DNA of 64,000 bases from Manis javanica (Eukaryota; Chordata; Mammalia; Pholidota; Manidae). Under the pieces are notes generated by a model. That model was not told the origin of the DNA. It saw only the letters and a program-made list of their open reading frames with translations, and did not search any database. Numbering within the stretch: position 1 is the stretch's first letter; each line of letters begins with the position of its first letter. Shown piece by piece: positions 10,126-35,600 of the stretch. A program made the translations under genes and the position numbers. The DNA lies in the NCBI RefSeq assembly GCF_040802235.1, contig NC_133167.1:100736001-100800000 (forward strand), written 5' to 3'.

Positions 10126-11358
10126 GACCCTCTCCACCTCTTCAAGCTACAGCAACGAAAAGCATGTGCAGTGCTGTAACAACAGAGGGCAACATGAGTT
10201 TAAAGGAGGTAAGGTATTATTTTCTGGTTTATTTCATGCCAAGTTCCTTCTCAGCCTGTTTCGATACATACAGTAGCACTCTGGGTTAATGTCTTCCCTG
10301 AAACAGAAATTTCTATAACCAGTTTCTCAGTGAGCTGATAATGCTACCTACAGCATTCTACTTGGACTGTTTTTCTTCTGAGTACTTTACCTAATATTGC
10401 CTCACCCCAAAGCTTACTGGAAATTTCTATATTCACTAGTACAAACATTTTGGGAATCATATAATCAAAGAATGTTTTATATCCTGGGACAGCCATTTTG
10501 AAATCCTCTAGTTCCAACTTCTTACAGTCCAAACTACAGATGAGGAAACTGGCTCTTAAAAAGATTAAATAACTCTTCCAAAGTCACAAAGATAGGACCA
10601 TGATTCTTCTTCTAATAAACTGAATTATATCCCTAAAATCCCTTTTCTGCACTTCACTCTTATTAAGGAACCAATTTACTATCCAAAACAGTATCCTGTA
10701 ACAGTATAAATGCACTTTCCCACTCACACCAAAGGTCCCTTGAGTTCTCCTCTTCACCAGCCATCAGGAGCCTGTCCCAGAAGATTGTTCCTGATTGGCG
10801 AGAGTCAGCGGTAACAGTAGAATGCCAAGGAGAAACCAGAAACGCAGAGTGACAACTCAGTTTGCTGTTCAGTACCCTCAGGGGAGGCCAACCTGGACTT
10901 CATCCCAAATGAGGTGGCCTCTGCATTTTGTACGGACGCTCTGATTTTCCATTCAGCTGTGATCCACCTCATGACATGGCAATCCACTACAGACAGGAAG
11001 ATAAAACTGAACAAGACACCAAAAATAAAGTGTATTCCCAGGTAAAACAGACAAATGCTTTGATTTGCAATGGATGAGTCTGAGGAACTTCAGTTTGAAG
11101 GCAGCAAGAAGGAACGAGTGCACAAGAACTGTGGGCAGCGCCACCTGTCCCTAATAGCAGCAGCTGCTGCCGTGGGGGACATGACCCTCTGCAGCCTGTG
11201 AACTCAGTCAGAGAGGACTTGCAAACAACCCTCATCATTAACCCCATGCTCCCACACAGGCGTGGAGGACGGCTGTGCCCCATGGCTACGGAGGGTCCTG
11301 GTCTCCTAAGAGAGTATTCTTCACATGGCAGCACTGGTACTCTGGTGTCCTACCGTGA

Positions 11359-23053
<11,695 letters not shown>

Positions 23054-23345
23054 ACCATAATTTCAGCAGAGGTCATCAATCCCAACACATTAGCACGTGG
23101 GTATTTTTATAGTGGCTATGTTTGGTTATTACCCCAAGTTACATTATCCTGAGTATGTTGCTGATGACATGTCACCTCTGTTCTTGAATTTATATTCCAT
23201 AATTTCACAACTTGAAACCTAGCTACAGGATCAAATGGCAGGAAGAGTCCTCAAAGATCCAGCTCTTAGCCTACCGACTAACTTAGACATTTCAAATATT
23301 GAAAACCATTCCATAAAGCAATTATCTTTTCCCATTCTTTAAATA

Positions 23346-23645
23346 CAAAGGGTCCCAAAAGACTTAGTACAGTTTAGTTTTAATAACTTCGTAAGTATAA
23401 ATGCTACAGACTTGTAAAAAAAAAAAAAACCATTGAAAGTTTGATTCTTTAAAATTTCTTTGACCCTTAGTTTTGTTAATTTTGATTATAATTTAATTTC
23501 AATTTGTTATTTGCCATTTAATTTAAATAATTCACAAAACTAAGAAAAAAATTTAAAGAAACTTTCAAATTAAAATAATTTGTGTAGCATTTACACTTCT
23601 GAAGTTATTAAAATTCAGACTGCACTGTCTTTTGGGACATCTTGT
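23346..23645. mobile_element. Mariner-like palindromic MITE
   Basis: The two halves are inverted copies almost to the centre. The left arm has GGTCCCAAAAGAC, TTTTAATAACTTCGTAAGTA and TAAATGCTACA. The reverse complement of the right arm has TGTCCCAAAAGAC, TTTTAATAACTTCAGAAGTG and TAAATGCTACA. Both arms share CTTAGTTTTGT near the middle. A TA precedes the left end. Tip sequence and TA preference point to a Tc1/mariner-derived element (MARNA-like). It has no transposase coding capacity. Confidence 0.75.
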
Positions 23646-23761
23646 TTTCTTCAAAGAGATTCTGATAACTAAGTGGTTAATTTGTTATAAACTTCAAAAA
23701 AAGTGGGTTTAAGAAATTGCTTAGAATCTTGCCCCTCTATCTTCCAATATAGATCTTAATT

Positions 23762-23767
23762 AATAAA
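23762..23767 (+). terminator. LRP2BP: Candidate LRP2BP polyadenylation signal
   Basis: AATAAA lies 709 bases after the stop. Later candidates occur near 24525 and 24672, so the true end is uncertain. Confidence 0.4.
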
Positions 23768-23785
23768 ACAACTGCTATATTCTTG

Positions 23786-26040
23786 ACAGGATAACTAAAG
23801 AAACATGTTTCTTTGTGCTTCAACTCACTTTCTCCATTTTAAAAAACCCTGGATGTATTTCAAGGTAGGATAAAATATGGGGAAAAAACTCAATGAAATC
23901 ATCAATATAAGCACCATAACTAAATATTGTTAAAAATTAAACTAATAAGAGGTTTTCCTTATATCAATGACATCTACAAAGGCAAAAGTTGACAGTACAA
24001 ATAGTAGGACCCACATGCAGAAGATGGCATAGTGATAATACATCTATGAAGAAAATACACTGAAAATGATATGTCTTAAAGATGTCCTAACTTTACCTTC
24101 TTTATAAACATATTAAACTAATGTGACTTTGTTTTATAAATCATAACCACCCTTTCCAAAAGTAGATTTAAGTAAGCTCTTATCTTAGTATGATTAATAT
24201 GTAGGTACCAGTCACTAAAGATATATTATATGGCAAAAAATTATTTGCTCCTGTTTTATGTTCTCATTTGACTGTATTACTTGAACTTCATTTTGTCTTT
24301 ATATAAAGGAAAGAAATTTCAACACTTAGGTCTGTGAGATGCCCTCAAATGGTCATACCGTTCTCCCTTAAATCTCTTAAAAAACATAAACTGAAACTAC
24401 CCCTGAAAATTAGTCTTTTTCTTTTAAAATTCCTACTGAAGACTCTCTTCTCCCCCAGTAACTCCCTTAATATGGCAAGCCCATTACAGGATTTCATAAT
24501 ACCAAACTTATATCTCTTTCTACAATAAATGACCCTTTGCTTTGTTCCTATCCTTTTAATACCATCCATGTAACATTCCTTCAACCATCTGAATCCAAAT
24601 TCCCAAGCAGGATTCTCTTCCTCCACGCTTAAATCCACTTCCTTAAACCTTTAAGAATCTTAAAATACAAATGTAATAAAGCAGTGTATGTTCACTTTAA
24701 TAGCACATTTAATAGATATGCTATCTTTCTTCATCCCAAAGTAAAGACCACTTTTTAAACTGCCACTAAAACACAGGTCCGAGACATCCTAAACGTGGGA
24801 ATTTGACATGTCATGTGTGGTAAAACGCAATGCTTAAATATTTTCAGTGAGTCCACCACAGACTTTTAAATTTGTTTACTGGAGTTACCGTAAAGCTGGT
24901 TCTTCTGGCAGGTGGATCCCTGCAAAGGTCCATGGCTGCAAGTTCCAAAGCTGACATTTGTCAGCTTTAATTCAAGTGAGTTGAGGCTTCTGGATTATTA
25001 CACTTTTTCATGAGATAGCAGCTACAAGGAATCTTACAGGAGTTTTGATTTTTTCATTTTTTTCCTTAAAGTGAGAATTTATCCTAAACACTGAAGAGTC
25101 AAAATATTTTTCTCATTTGCAGAATAAACATAACAACTACAGTCTACGCATAAGATGGACATTACCAGTAACCACGTTTACTAAACGTTCCTGGGCCTTG
25201 GTGACTTCACACTGCTTCTCTTCTCTGCATGTGTCCTTTCTCTATCCCTATGAAGGATAATTCTTATCCATATAAACAGTCAACTTTGGATTTTTCCTTA
25301 AGTGCCAAATACTGCCCTGGTTTAAAAAAAGGATCAAAGAGCTGTAACTAAAAGAGTCCCAAAGATGAAATTAGGTTTACTAATTTTTAGTCATTTATCT
25401 TTTAGAACTTAGGTTTCACATCAAGAACTTGGCAGGTATGATCTAGCAATGACATAATCAATACCATTTTAGTATGATGGTATTCTCTTCCATGGATTTC
25501 AAACTGAGTCTTTGCCTATTAATTGTTTTGCTTTCAAGAGTTCGGGGGATTAGAGAGAGGAAAGTGTTTAATTATCCTGGCGTAATAGATGATGAAGCCC
25601 TGAAAAATTGACTGACTTGTCCGTGGCCCCACTAGTAATAAGGCATCATCTGTACCCTGCATCCCACCAAATGCCCCTACCAACCCACAAGACCTGATGA
25701 TATGATCAAGTCCCTAAGCTGCCTGGAGTGAACCTCCCTCCCCATTTGTTTCCCTATCTTGTTCCTGCTCATCCTTCAAAGTCCAGCTCACATCCCAGCT
25801 CCAGATCTCACCATTTCAAGAACTAATTTAGCTCTTCTCATTCACACTAAAAACGATGTTTTCCACATATTCAGTGTCTGGAGGAAGGCAGAAAACTTCA
25901 TACTTCCTTGCAGAAGTACTTATGTGCACCACGTTTTCTACCAAAAAGGCCCTTGGTAAATACATAAACTGCCTTATGTATTTTAACCTTTTTTTTTTTT
26001 AAGATATGAGCATCTTGAACATCATAGAACCCTGTGATTC
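23786..26040. other. Intergenic gap between convergent LRP2BP and SNX25
   Basis: This AT-rich region has no coding exon I can support. 25550-25640 resembles a decayed MIR and 25690-25900 a decayed L2. A 97-codon open frame on the - strand (24345-24638) has no recognised homology. Confidence 0.5.
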
Positions 26041-26050
26041 ATTTTTATAT

Positions 26051-26056
26051 TTTATT
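26051..26056 (-). terminator. SNX25: Candidate SNX25 polyadenylation signal
   Basis: TTTATT on + is AATAAA on -, 512 bases past the SNX25 stop. Another AATAAA at 26558-26553 begins only 10 bases past the stop and would give an unusually short 3'UTR. Confidence 0.4.
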
Positions 26057-26567
26057 GCTTCAAAGGCTTTAAACTATGGGAAATCTTTGGTAAAAAATAA
26101 AGACAATAAAATTTCCACAAGAATTTTACACAAAGCATCGCACACAATGTTCTTCAATACACATGAAATAATACAGGAATGTTCAGAATCCTCGCTGAGG
26201 GAGTTAACTGTACAATATTCCTAGTTTGTCATTTTAAAACAAAACTGTTTTCATAAATATTTAAAATATTTCCTAGGTTCTTATGACATATTAACATTGC
26301 ATCTTAATCATTGTGTGAACTTTCAAAGTTTTTCTATTATTATTAAAATAAAAATGAATAATTAACAAGTGCTTTTTTTCTGCTGCCTGCTATAGCATCG
26401 GGTACCTCCCCCACCCTGCCCGAGTCCGCTTACTTCACAGAGAACTAGAGGGAGGTAACTAAATAAGGAATCAGTGTGGTTCCGAGTCAAGCCCTCTGTG
26501 GAAAAGAGGAAAATGTTTCATGTCTATTATTACACAGACATTTCTCTGGTGGTTTATTTGTGCAGTC

Positions 26568-26648
26568 TCAAACTTGACCAGCTTTAAGTTGATCTAAATG
26601 AGTTTTCAGCTCAGGACACAATTCAATTAGCAGCAGTTCCATCAGCAC
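26568..26648 (-). CDS. SNX25: SNX25 last coding exon
   Basis: The acceptor GGTCCAG ends at 26649. It encodes [20 protein letters not shown], then LKAGQV and TGA at 26570-26568. It is the end of the C-terminal nexin domain. Confidence 0.95.
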   Translation of the reverse strand: MLMELLLIELCPELKTHLDQLKAGQV

Positions 26649-29600
26649 CTGGACCAAGAAAAGAAGAAAAAAAAATGTAGAAAAATGTGTTTTCTCTCTG
26701 AGTGTTTACTCTAAATATCTAGGCCTAAGAGAGAAGTCTAATTTTAGGTCTGAGACTACCCACCAAACAAGTTACTCTCAAACAGAAGGAATTAATATCA
26801 TATAAACTCCATTTAGCATCAGCTTGCTTTATTTCCTGGTCTCTTAACCATTCTCAAACCATCAACAATATTTAATATTGCTAACCACAGTCAGATCCAT
26901 GGCTCAGACACACCTTGCTTTGCCGAAGTAAGAAAACCAAGTCATCACGCAGAAATATTACATTCATCAGAGTCAAGGGAGACACAGCTAGTATCCCCTG
27001 GGAGTACTTTTCTTTCTTCTTTTAAACCAAACTGAACACAGACAAAAATGAAGCAGAGAAAATGGGTTCAGAGTTCTAACAAGAATGATTTAAGAAAACA
27101 AAGGATTAAAATCACCCCAATGTGTGAACAGAAACATAAAATGGAAGACATTAGTTAATCCTGGGATAGGCTTTAAATTACTCACATATAACAGATGCTT
27201 ATTGGCTCTTGTTTCTTGCAGGGCGCTGAATATTTTTATTATACCATGACGGGCATTTTGCTGTCCAACGAGGCTCTGAAGCATATCTGAAAAATAGGGT
27301 TTATATTCTATGCTCTCATTGCTAAAGTGCATACTGCACAGCTGTTTGGTGAAGGAGCTATAACATGATGTGTACACAATAAATAACGGCACTGGGGCAT
27401 GAAGAATACAAATAATAATGTTTTTCAAACGTTTGAAGAGAAATATGCTAATTTAGAATTTTTCAACATAATGCATTTATACAAACTACAATTGTAATAC
27501 ACTGCTACCCAGTTACAAATCAAGCTTTCAAAGCAGTGTATGTTAGCAGGATTCTTAAAGCACAAAATTATATGTTCTGAAACATCTTTCTACTTAGAAG
27601 AAAGTTGTTATCATCAATACAATTCTTAAGGTTCTTAGTATATTACATGATTTAAAAGACATGATTAAAAGGAAAATCTTTTTGAAAAAAGGTGACCCTT
27701 TTTTTTTTATTGTAAATAATGTTTCCTGAGAGAGACAAATGAAAAATGCCTCAGTAGGGCTCATGCTCCCTTTTGATCTCTGTACTTACAGGATCAGAAC
27801 TCAGGCCTCACCTGGAATGTTCTCAAGCAGCTTCTGCTGCGCTCTCTGTTTTGTTTGCTGACTTTGCTCTTTGCTTCTGATTTTGGTCGGTGGGGCCAAT
27901 TTCCCATTTGGCCAAAAAGCATCCCGGAAAACACTGATGTAGTAAACCAACATTTGCTCACTGAAAATCCAGTTCACTGTGTCCCGGATTTGCCTTTTAA
28001 GAGAAAAATATTTCTCGGATAAGGTTTTAAAAATTTTTACCCTCTATTCTCAAAAGGCATTAATCAATGGGCAGGTTAAGACATAGCCTGATCTAAAGTG
28101 TTTGATGCCTATACTAGGAATTGGATTTTTAAACTCTGGCTCTAAAAGTTACTTTTCTTTAGGTGACAGTGGATGGCCCTCATTCCTGGGGCTTACATGT
28201 TCACTGGTCACTATACTGAATTCAGATGTTTGCCACGCAGTACCTTTTAATCTGTAAAGACAGGAGCTGAGAGAAGATGGACTGCTTTGTTTGAAGTTGC
28301 AACTACTCTGACTGTGCATAATACTCAGTATATTTGAGTATTTCTATTTCTCCATGAAGTGCTATCAACCGTAAACATAAAGCCATCCAACAGGCTAGAA
28401 GAGAATGGCATGATATATTTAATGTAATGAAACAGAAGGGCCTTGAACCAAGAATACTGTATCCAGCACGATTATCATTTAAATATGAAGAAGGGATTAA
28501 ACAATTCCCAGATAAGCATAAAGCCATCTAACGACTGTTAAAAGTGGTCTGGAAAACTTCCCTGAGCTCCTAAAGTCCTGGGGAGGAATGAAGCTCATTC
28601 ACTAGCTCTCTCTCGGTGTTGCTATGGCAGGCAACACCATGCAGAGTAACCTGACCCAGGGTAACAGCTCATGGGCTCCGGAGCCGAGGAGAAAAAGGTA
28701 CCCGTTCACCGCAGTGTGAAGGGCTTTGAAAACATACACTGCTATCTGGCCACTTCAAATTTCCATGGGGATGAAAACTGGGGAGATGTTTGACTTGCAC
28801 AGTTACGAATCAAGGGCCTTTATCTGGTTACCCAGGTCTTCCACACAACCCTATTTCATTTGTCATTAGTCCAGACCTAACCAATTACAGGTTTCCTCTG
28901 TCAAGAGACAAGTAAACACAGTTCAAGAGCCCAAGAGTAGTTGTGATGTTGGGAGGAGGAAGTCTCTCTGTTGGGAAAGGGAAAAGAATCATCTTAGATT
29001 CTGGGTGCCAGAAAGACCTGAAATTTCAAACTCAAGTCACGGATAATAAATAGTAAATCAAAAAGCACTTTAAGGCTCTCTCTTCCCAACCAGATTTTTA
29101 AAGAGACAATGTAAGGTTTTCAGAAGTAGTGTCTAAAGTAGATGTTTTCAAGCCTCGTCCTTGGCACACAGTAATCAGTCACCATGGAAGTGTAAACTAC
29201 TGAGTTAAAACTGTGCTGATGGATTGTAACTGCAAGTAACTCCTAAGATACTTCCCCATGTTGCTTAGAACTGTTCAGTTTGTAACCAGACCAAATAATT
29301 ATTAATTTAGTGGGACTACTGCTTAAGAGAGAGCCTGCTGACCTGCTTGAGAAAAATCTATATAAAAGCAGAAATGTTTCCTTCTGTACTGTTTTGGGTT
29401 ACTCACTGGCATTACGTGAAGAAATAAGAACATTTCAATTAGCAACTTCAGATTAGGTGAATCTTACTGAAAGCCATCACTGAAGTATTTTCTATCAATT
29501 TAAGTCTGACTCTCTATTAGCCATAGGAAACCACAGGAAGCTTTTGAAGCATTTCTGGTTTGTGAAATTATAGTTGGCACAAGGCAAGAGGCACATATTG

Positions 29601-32600
29601 TACTGCTGCTTAATTTTATGATGCGTCATCATCTGCTAAAGGCAAAAATAGCAGAGGGCCAGGTGCTTCATAAATTCTCTACCTGATAAAAAGCCCATTG
29701 AAATTAACAGTCTGAAAATTCTCTGCAGGATGCCTCTCCTCCAGCTCCATGAAAATAACTGCCAAGTGTGTTCACCACTCACAAACCACAGCTGCTCATT
29801 TTATAATTAAGAGCCAGTATCATAAATAGGAGCAAGGCAAGAATGCTGATTTGCTGAAACTGAAAAGGAAAATAAATTATCAAGTCTGGAGTAATGAGAA
29901 AAACAGGGCCGTTCTGGAAATTTCTTTATACAAGGCCTGCCAATACTAAAGAAGTTTGCCTTAGAATGAAACCATAAGTTAAACAGGCCATTTCTCTGAT
30001 TAAAAAACAAAAGCTTATGATACTAAGTCAACTGAATTAGCCACTAACACCATGTTTTTTTAAATCTTAGAAATAGAGAAGTGAACTTTGGTTTATGACC
30101 ACAAGGAAAATATATTCTATTTGCAAATGAGTATGAAGAACATGTTCTCCACTATGTTTCCCATAAAAATTTATGAGATTTATATGAAAAAAATTATCAT
30201 ATTAACCTGGTGCCTCTGTTTGACAACTAATCTTTCACTTGGAAAATCTAATAATTTCATCTTGAAACATATTTTGCTGTACCCAAAAGTGATTTTTCCC
30301 CCCTTATTTTTAGCAGTTCACTCACATTTTTACTGTGCAGGAAGTCATAATGCTTATCGCTTGAAGAGTACTGGGTATAGAGTTAAATTTTATGTATATG
30401 GATAATGTAATATAGTTATATTAGTTTATAATATAGTTTAGAATATACATAATACATATACAGAGAGAATATATATATGGTTTATATAATAAAGTTTAGA
30501 ATATACATATATGGAGAGGGAAAATACATAGTTTCTGTAATAAAATTTAAAACAAACATAAGGCTTGTCGTGGTGTTATACGATACACATGCACACCCGG
30601 TGGGTCCTCCAATATTAACAACTTGCCATTTTAATGTTATCCCAACTCTAAGAAAAAATATGGTTTGCATTACCCTTCAAATAAGTATCTGCAAAGTGAT
30701 GCTCACCCTACTTTCATTTTGGCTTAGGACCTAAACTTTAAATTGGTTGCCACCAGGTGACATAAAATCACTGCACCCAAGATGCTCAAACCAGTCATCA
30801 AGTAAGTACTCCCAGAACCTGCTGACCCTCGTCAGCCAGATGCCGGACCTAGCTCCAGCTTTTCTCATCGAGGTCCCCATGCACTCAGAAATCTGCTTTC
30901 CCATCCAATCTTAGAATCATGTCAGAAACAAAAAATAAGAGAAAATAAAATACCATCAGAGTAATCACTGGCTACTATATCACAAGGTGCTGTGACTGCC
31001 AAGGTAAAGGGTAGGGCATGCATTCAAATATTAATTTCATACAACTCACTTGTTGATGGTTCTTCCAAAAGTGACCTGAACAAGAGCAATTAATGTTCTT
31101 CTCACCCATTTAAACACTAAAATAGAAATCAGAGGAAAAGTATTATCACAGGATAGCACAATCAATGACATTTTCATAGCTGCACAAAGCATAAATCTTG
31201 CCATTTAATTCAATCTGAGTCCTAACACTAAGGCTATGTATCTGCAGAGTGGGGACTGAGATGAACAAACCTCCACCCAGAAAAATTCTTCCATGCTTTC
31301 ACTTTCTACTTAGCAAAGAATGAGATGAAACCTAAGTTTTTTTTACAGCTTTTCAGTGCCTAAACAACAGCTGAGCTAGCAAGCAGAAATAATGCTTTAC
31401 TTCGGATGTCCTTGGGGCTACTGACAACATGTCTGTTTTCCACTAGCAGACACTGCAATTCCTATTTTACATTTCTGTCTGGCTTGTTAAGCCCAGTTTT
31501 CCAACACACTGCTCTGCAAGAGAAACATCTGTAGCCCAACGCTGACAAATGTGTTGAAATATTAATGACCTGGTGGGTCTAACTGTTCCCATTTGGAGTA
31601 GTTTACAGATCACTTCGTCTGGGGGAAGAAAGGTAGACGTGAGGAGCTTGGCTCCTGAGGGAGATGTGAATTCACACCCCTCCTGTGCCACCTCCCAACC
31701 TGCTCTGAGTGCCAGCCTGGTTTCCTCATCTGGAAAAAAGCAGTATTAACATGTTTTGTTTTGTTTTTCTCTGACGGTCTTGCCAATATTTTATATGAGA
31801 GAGCATTGTGAAGGGTTCCAAAAAGCTAAACTTTTATTATTAACATGAAGACAGATTTTTTTTATTAAAGTATCATTGATACACAATCTTATGAAATCTT
31901 CACATGAACAACATTGTGGTTACAACATTCACTCATATTATCAAGTCCCCCCCAACCCCACTGCAGCCACTGTCAGTCAGTGTAGTAAGACGCTACAGAG
32001 TCATTACCTGTCTTGTCCGTGCTGTACTGCCTTCCCTGTGACCTACCTATATTGTGACTGCGAATTATAGTGCCCCTTAATTCCCTAACACAAAGACACA
32101 TTTTTACAAGTAAAGAATACAAATATAAACCAAAGGAAGGCAAAGGATATTTTTGGTCTGCAAACTGGAATATAAACCAAATTTTCCATTTATAATATTC
32201 ACCTCCACTCATTGAAATGTTTAGCTACTGACACATAAGCATGAGAAATTCAGACCTGGCTATAATAGAGCCAGGAGTTCAGGGCTTCTGTACCACTGAG
32301 AAAACCTAAAAGCAGTAAATTCACAAACAACTCTGGACAAGGGAAGCCAAACAAACAAAAATCAATTAACACACTTGGTACTAAGACTTTAAAAGATTCT
32401 AAAGTTATTTCCAACTTTTTTAATGATCTAAGCATCCAGTTAAAGTAATGTTGTTAATCCTTTAAGTGTAAGTCAAGTCTTGGAGTCAGAACCATGCCTC
32501 AATTTTTTATGGAATTCAGCACATGCCGCCAGCATGCAGACTTATTCATTTTAGGCTGGCATTCAGACGGGAGGAGCGTGTTTGTCCATGGTGACACCTT

Positions 32601-35600
32601 CACTCGGTCTTTCTAGGCCAGGAGAGAGGTAGGTCATACCCAGAGGGTCTGAGGACATGTGCTACTAGGAAGGATGCAGACAGCTGAGTGACCAGTTATA
32701 AATATTTGAAAGGCTATATTATTGGTCCCTTTTAGTATACAGAACTGGAGCAGAAACTAATTTGCTACAAATATCTTTCCATCTCCAGTATCCCCTCACT
32801 CTATTTATTACTTTCTCCCAATGCCACCCCCCACCCCCCCACAAAATAGCCCTTTACTCCTTCCAAGGGCTCATTTGTTCAAAGCCACGGAGGATTTTGC
32901 AGTGACTTTTTTTGCAGTGGGATTTTACTGATGGCAAATAAACCACATCTCGCTATAATTGACGTTCTATTTACTGCCCTCTGAAATGTCACTAGCAAAA
33001 CCAAATGTGCTTCTGAGCAGGCAGATGACATTGCCAACACAGGACTGGGAGGCCTGCTCCTGCCTTGATGGCTGGGACACCCCCCCGGGTCTCAGTCTCT
33101 TTGCATCACAGGGTGCACTGACCAGAAGGCTAGAGGGGTGCTGCTTCACTCTCCTCTCCTCTGCGGGAAACGGGGAGGATTTGGGCTTTAATAGATCAGA
33201 TTTCCCTGAGGGAAAGGCAGACTTAGGGTGGGGGGAAGTGCTAACCAGTATTTTCTGCCTATCCTGAGTCAAGTTAAGCATCAGTGTATATCTTGAGGAC
33301 TCGTTTTCCTGCCTACACTGAATCAAGGTAAACATCAATATATAAAGGTGTCTGAAATATGGAACAGCTAAAGCTTTTTCATTTGAAAAGATCTCCAATA
33401 TTTGGATGATATTCCATCATATCGGCATTTCCTAATTGAACCATCCCCTATTTCTGAAGTTTAGCTTAGTTCCAAATTTTCATACTGGAATTATGCTAAA
33501 ATGAACATCCTTGTATGTAAATATCTGCATAGTTTAGAATTTAATTATGCCTATTGCTTAATGTGGATTACATTTTTGGAACCATACAGTGTAGATTCAC
33601 TGGAGGAAGAATGCACATCTCAGATATTTTTGTTTCTGCCACAGAACAATATTTAAAACAAAAGGTTCCCAAAGTATCTGCTGATTGTTTTAGTTTTGGC
33701 TTAGGGAAAGAAAAAGTGCAGTGGTCAACATAATTCATTCTGGCCCTTTTAAATTTTCCTGCTTATTCATTTATGGGTACTTCCATCTAGGCGATTCATT
33801 GATCCCCCTGTATGGACCAGGCATTATTATGGACGGTGAGGATTAAACAAGATTAAGTTTATAATAACCCTTGGAGTTCTCTCATCTGCTAATAATCCTG
33901 TAAGTGATGTATTAAGGGCTTATAAACAAACAGAGACACACAGCCCCATGTCCTATATGGGACCACCTCCTCCCACCTGCTTCACCCCATGGGAAAAAGA
34001 TGCTGATCTGAGAGGGCAGAGCCCAGGACATTCTCAGGGCGGCATTTTCCTGGTTGGTGGCGTGTGGCACCATACAAACCCCTGCTCCTCTCAGATGCTT
34101 CCTCTGCTACGTGGCTGGGGGCCTTTAGGCGCCTGTCTCTCGTCTGGTTAGGACTGAGGCTGCAAGTATGACCGCGTATACTGGCCTCATGACTGAACTG
34201 CAGAAAGTGTGGGCGGGCAGAGTTCTGTTCAGAACTCAAGACTAAGCTGAGCAGGCCGGTTTGACCTTTCACGGAAGTAGTGCTCTGGGGCAGAGGCACT
34301 CGAGCAGGTCTTCATGAAGGAGTATTTCTGTACTCTTTTTGCTCTGGTTTCTTGTGAGTACATCTCCCTCAGGGACTGCTGGGGCAGGATTTCGCACCTC
34401 GGCGCTGCTGTCATTTAAGGCAGGGTAACTGCATCCTGGCCTGGCACTGCAGGCTGTTCAGCCAGCATCCCTGGCCTCTGCCCACTGGATGCCAGCAGCG
34501 CCCTCCCCCAAGAGGGGCCAACCAAAACTGTTTCCGGACATCGCCGCATCTCCCCTGGGGACAAAATTCCCCCACCTCTCCACTGACAGCCACTTCTCTA
34601 GGGGAAGTGAGGTGGTTAAAAGGCAAGGTTGAGGCAGTCCTGTGGGCCTGGCTGCACTACCACCTCGACAGCACCAAAACCTCACCTTTAACAAGAGGGC
34701 TCTTCCTCTGCTATGCAAAAGTATCTTTTTTGTATCTCTTGCTGATCAAGCAAGAAGGCTGTGCTAAGCCACATAAACAAAATTCAAAGCACTCTCTCCT
34801 TCTGTTCAGGGGAACATGGGGTGCAGGGCAAATCCAGACCTAAGTTCCTTAAGGCTGTATCCTCAGATCCTACCACAGTGTAGTACCTGTTTGGTCCTTC
34901 AAAGTATTTGCTGAATGAATATAAATATGCGTCTGATTTGGGGGAAAAGGGGATATTAAGTGTTAAATGACTTCACCAGCAAATAGCATGAATAGTGACA
35001 AAGAGGCTTACTTCCTCGAAGCTCAAAAATCTCCCCGATCAACATGAAACATGGTTCAGCCAAGGCGTCTTTCCTGCCGTCCACATCATCACCAGAATCT
35101 GACAGGTCACTGTCTTCCTCCGTCTCCTCCTGGGGACACAGAAAAGGCACAAGGAGCTGGTCGTTCGGCAAAGCCGGTGGGCCTGTTCTCCCTTTCGAGT
35201 GTAGATTCCAAACAATTTCAACATGACAAATCCTTCAACTTCTCCAGACGCAGATTCCAGACGCAGATATCCATGCATTTTCGACAGAGGGCAAAATGTT
35301 TATCTAACCTCAGGGAGAAGCTTGAATTTGTAAGCCTTATTCAAGGTTTAAAATAATTTTGAAAAAACCTCTGCCACTGTGTGAATAAGGAGCGAATTAG
35401 TATGTAACAAAATAGTTTTCTAACCATGTTGCATTTTACGAGTAAGGCTTTACCTTAAATGGATTTGATGTGCACTATTTCTTTTTTTAAGAAATGTGTT
35501 TTTTAAAGTATTCTTGTTACTTCTAAAGCTCTGATTCAAGCTCTTATTCTGTATGTCAGCTAGTCTCATTCCTGATCTGCTTATCTGCAAGTTTCAGTTC

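Larger units (their letters stand above)
23054..23785 (+). other. LRP2BP: LRP2BP 3'UTR (predicted)
   Basis: The 3'UTR is inferred to run to AATAAA at 23762-23767, the first canonical signal after the stop. It would contain the whole palindromic element at 23346-23645. Confidence 0.45.
27994..31049 (-). other. SNX25: SNX25 intron
   Basis: This intron holds an L1 ORF1 remnant at 28355-28535 and an AT-rich local duplication at 30400-30530. 28540-30400 shows nothing I recognise. Confidence 0.6.
31117..35011 (-). other. SNX25: SNX25 intron
   Basis: Contains an antisense L1 3' end (31855-32090), an old LINE fragment (33400-33660) and MER5A (34440-34595). 33000-33300 and 34000-34300 are GC-richer unique patches with no coding signature. 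Confidence 0.55.

Noticed and set aside
32967-33398. 143-codon open frame on the - strand
   Set aside because: It lies in a SNX25 intron in locally GC-richer DNA, with overlapping open frames on both strands and no recognised protein.
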